The notes under the pieces were generated by a model. That model ran no database searches and was not told where the DNA came from. It saw nothing but the letters and a program-made list of their open reading frames with translations. Both the position numbers and the translations under genes were made by a program. Of a stretch of DNA of 6,141 bases, positions 4,957 to 6,141 are shown one piece after another. The stretch comes from Methanosarcinales archaeon (GTDB taxonomy: Archaea; Halobacteriota; Syntropharchaeia; Alkanophagales; Methanospirareceae). The stretch is from assembly GCA_025464585.1 (NCBI GenBank), contig JAODGL010000190.1:1213-7353 (forward strand). The letters run 5' to 3'. Numbering within the stretch: position 1 is the first letter of the stretch; the number at the start of each line of letters is the position of its first letter.

Positions 4957-5937
4957 CTAAATATACGACCTGTAAGCAGTTCTCTCCTTCTCATATATTC
5001 TCCTCAGTGCATCTGCCATATCGGCATAGCACCAATAACTGGAATGAGATGCTTTGTGCTCATACTCAGAAATAATCCTCTTGACCCTTTCTATCGCATA
5101 GTCGAGCTTTACATACCTGAGGTCAACCGAATCCTCAGGTTTGTAACCACTATCCGGAATCTTTGTAGTATATCCCAACTTTTCCAGTTCTTTGGTAATT
5201 TCTTCATATCTCGTTTCACCCCTTACATATCTGCTAATGATGTTTTTTGCATAAGTTAATTCTGCTCTACTTCTAATTCCATATTTCTTATCCGCATTGA
5301 ATGCTGGTGGAGTCACCAAACCCGCGAAAGAGAAGATAAAAGGCGTATCTAAGAATTCATTAAAAGCAGATTCTTTATCCTCGCTCATTTCCTTAAAGAA
5401 TTTTAGTATATTATCTCTTCTCGGCATTCCTATCAAACCCAACGTTTCTATTATTACAAGCGGCTCTTCATAAGAACCCATCCCCTTCTCTTCGCTCCGC
5501 GTTTTCAAAAAACTCCGCAGTCCTTCTTTTGTAACCTCGACAATAGCGTCGGGACTGAAATGGGCAGCACGCAAATTCGCCCTCTGTAGCGGCGTAATGA
5601 ATTCCTTCTGTTCCCAGAGGAACATCGAAAAATTGTGAGGATAATATTCTTCAATATCCGCAAGGTAAGCAAAGTTATGTGCAGTGATACCAAATTTTGC
5701 TAACTGAGAAGGATAATAATCGAAATTTATGCGCGAGTTTGGCGTTGAGAACCTCATTTCTCCTTCTGCCGGGAATATAAGCGCAGGGTTTTTGAATTGA
5801 TACCAAATAGAAGCATCGTATTCAATCTTGAACCTTTTGAAAACCTCGCTTTCGTAGTATTTCTGCATCAGTTCAAATGCCTCATACCACTCGTTCTTTA
5901 TCTTTTCCATTTGCTGCGAAAAATCTTTCTCTTCCAT
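4957..5937 (-). CDS. Hypothetical soluble protein, 326 residues
   Basis: I do not recognise this protein. It is soluble, highly charged and rich in Tyr and Phe, with no signal peptide or membrane helix and a single Cys (303, in YWCYAD). The N terminus is helical (EKDFSQQMEKIKNEWYEAFELMQKYYE). The middle has aromatic and proline-rich segments (YQFKNPALIFPAEGEMRF, 46-63; DIEEYYPHNFSMFLWEQ, 94-110; FIFSFAGLVTPPAF, 200-213). The C-terminal third is helical with a regular charge pattern (YEEITKELEKLG, 244-255; LDYAIERVKRIISEYEHK, 278-295; ALRRIYEKERTAY, 310-322). The ATG at 5937 is chosen over a GTG at 5946 because AAGGTG, seven bases before the ATG, is the likely ribosome binding site and contains that GTG. 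The gene is divergent from a radical SAM gene, with palindromes between them. Coding is convincing; function is unknown. Confidence 0.85.
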   Translation of the reverse strand: MEEKDFSQQMEKIKNEWYEAFELMQKYYESEVFKRFKIEYDASIWYQFKNPALIFPAEGEMRFSTPNSRINFDYYPSQLAKFGITAHNFAYLADIEEYYPHNFSMFLWEQKEFITPLQRANLRAAHFSPDAIVEVTKEGLRSFLKTRSEEKGMGSYEEPLVIIETLGLIGMPRRDNILKFFKEMSEDKESAFNEFLDTPFIFSFAGLVTPPAFNADKKYGIRSRAELTYAKNIISRYVRGETRYEEITKELEKLGYTTKIPDSGYKPEDSVDLRYVKLDYAIERVKRIISEYEHKASHSSYWCYADMADALRRIYEKERTAYRSYI

Positions 5938-5946
5938 AACTAACAC

Positions 5947-5964
5947 CTTTTTGCAAGCAAAAAG
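5947..5964. repeat. 18-bp palindrome in the divergent intergenic region
   Basis: CTTTTTGCAAGCAAAAAG has perfect 8-base arms around AA. It lies directly upstream of the AAGGTG ribosome binding site of the leftward gene and shares its last bases with a second palindrome. It could be a repressor operator, or a hairpin in the leftward mRNA beside its ribosome binding site. Confidence 0.5.
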
Positions 5965-5975
5965 CTTTAAGCTTT
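5961..5975. repeat. 15-bp palindrome AAAGCTT-T-AAGCTTT, candidate operator
   Basis: Seven-base arms flank one T, all perfect. Length and symmetry suit a dimeric DNA-binding protein. It overlaps the neighbouring palindrome by four bases and sits between the leftward gene and the radical SAM gene, in a position to affect both promoters. The binding protein is unknown. Confidence 0.45.
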
Positions 5976-5984
5976 ACCAATCAA

Positions 5985-5996
5985 ACTTTTATTAAC
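5985..5996 (-). promoter_or_regulatory. Possible TATA element for the leftward 326-residue gene
   Basis: The minus strand reads TTAATAAAAG here. A transcription start about 25 bases on would fall within the two palindromes, giving a leader of about 27 bases that contains the ribosome binding site. The match to an archaeal TATA box is only moderate. I see no equally good element at the right distance for the rightward gene. Confidence 0.3.
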
Positions 5997-6004
5997 AAAT
6001 AAAA

Positions 6005-6141
6005 ATGCATATCATACGAACCACAAAAAGCATCTGCCCGGTATGCTATCGCACCATAGATGCGAACCTGTACGAAGAGAACGGCGCAGTGTACATGGAG
6101 AAGAGCTGTGCGGAACACGGCACTTTTAAAGACCTATACTG
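6005..6141 (+). CDS. Radical SAM protein, N terminus, MJ0619/tetraether-synthase-like (partial)
   Basis: Only 45 complete codons are present before the right edge. The segment begins HIIRTTKSICPVCYRTIDA and carries C11-x2-C14, then C35-x2-H38-G (KSCAEHGTF). This CPVC ... CxEHG metal-binding N terminus is characteristic of radical SAM proteins related to MJ0619, a group that includes the archaeal enzyme joining lipid chains into tetraethers (Tes) and related methyltransferase-like enzymes. The radical SAM CxxxCxxC motif would lie further downstream, outside the window, so neither catalysis nor the subgroup can be confirmed. The ATG at 6005 is the first in frame; there is no Shine-Dalgarno sequence, suggesting a short or absent leader. 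The gene is divergent from the 326-residue protein. Confidence 0.75.
   Translation, partial: MHIIRTTKSICPVCYRTIDANLYEENGAVYMEKSCAEHGTFKDLY

Noticed and set aside
5505..5693. Second minus frame inside the 326-residue gene
   Set aside because: It is out of frame with a long, well-patterned coding sequence and has no ribosome binding site or recognisable motif.

Overview
The window looks archaeal. Genes are preceded by TTTATATA-type TATA elements about 25 bases upstream of their starts; two small genes appear leaderless, while others carry GGAAGG/GAGGAAGG ribosome binding sites. The gene content agrees: the gamma and delta subunits of a four-subunit pyruvate:ferredoxin oxidoreductase (PorC, PorD), a GTP-type PEP carboxykinase, an Lrp/AsnC regulator, and the start of a radical SAM protein resembling the MJ0619/tetraether-lipid-synthase group. 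This suggests a methanogen-related euryarchaeon, perhaps of the Methanophagales/Methanosarcinales type. The lineage is an inference, not something read directly.

Layout. Bases 1-746 hold a small ribbon-helix-helix/winged-helix regulator (minus strand) with another gene starting just behind it, and an unrecognised 104-residue protein (minus). Bases 780-1074 are confusing. A plus-strand RNA could fold into a strong hairpin burying an excellent Shine-Dalgarno sequence before a short plus ORF, and this ORF lies antisense to a 61-residue minus ORF. Bases 1097-1935 carry porC-porD (minus); porA and porB do not follow. Bases 2017-3900 carry pckG (minus).

Bases 3995-4465 are a scar. A decayed second copy of the Lrp gene has a 5-base deletion, an 85-base deletion between two GATAAG repeats, and a stop at codon 4. 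It abuts the C-terminal remnant of an AlbA_2/HATPase_c_4-type regulator on the opposite strand. The intact Lrp gene follows (4466-4942, plus). It converges on an unrecognised 326-residue soluble protein (4957-5937, minus), which is divergent from the radical SAM gene running off the right edge. Two overlapping perfect palindromes lie in that divergent intergenic region.

Function. PorCD belongs to the enzyme joining acetyl-CoA, CO2 and reduced ferredoxin to pyruvate, and PEP carboxykinase links oxaloacetate to PEP. The block therefore sits at the entrance of carbon into gluconeogenesis. The decayed Lrp copy is divergent from pckG across a shared palindromic TATA region, so an Lrp-type regulator was probably once, and through the intact copy may still be, the local regulator. 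I see no CRISPR array, tRNA, rRNA or intact transposase.
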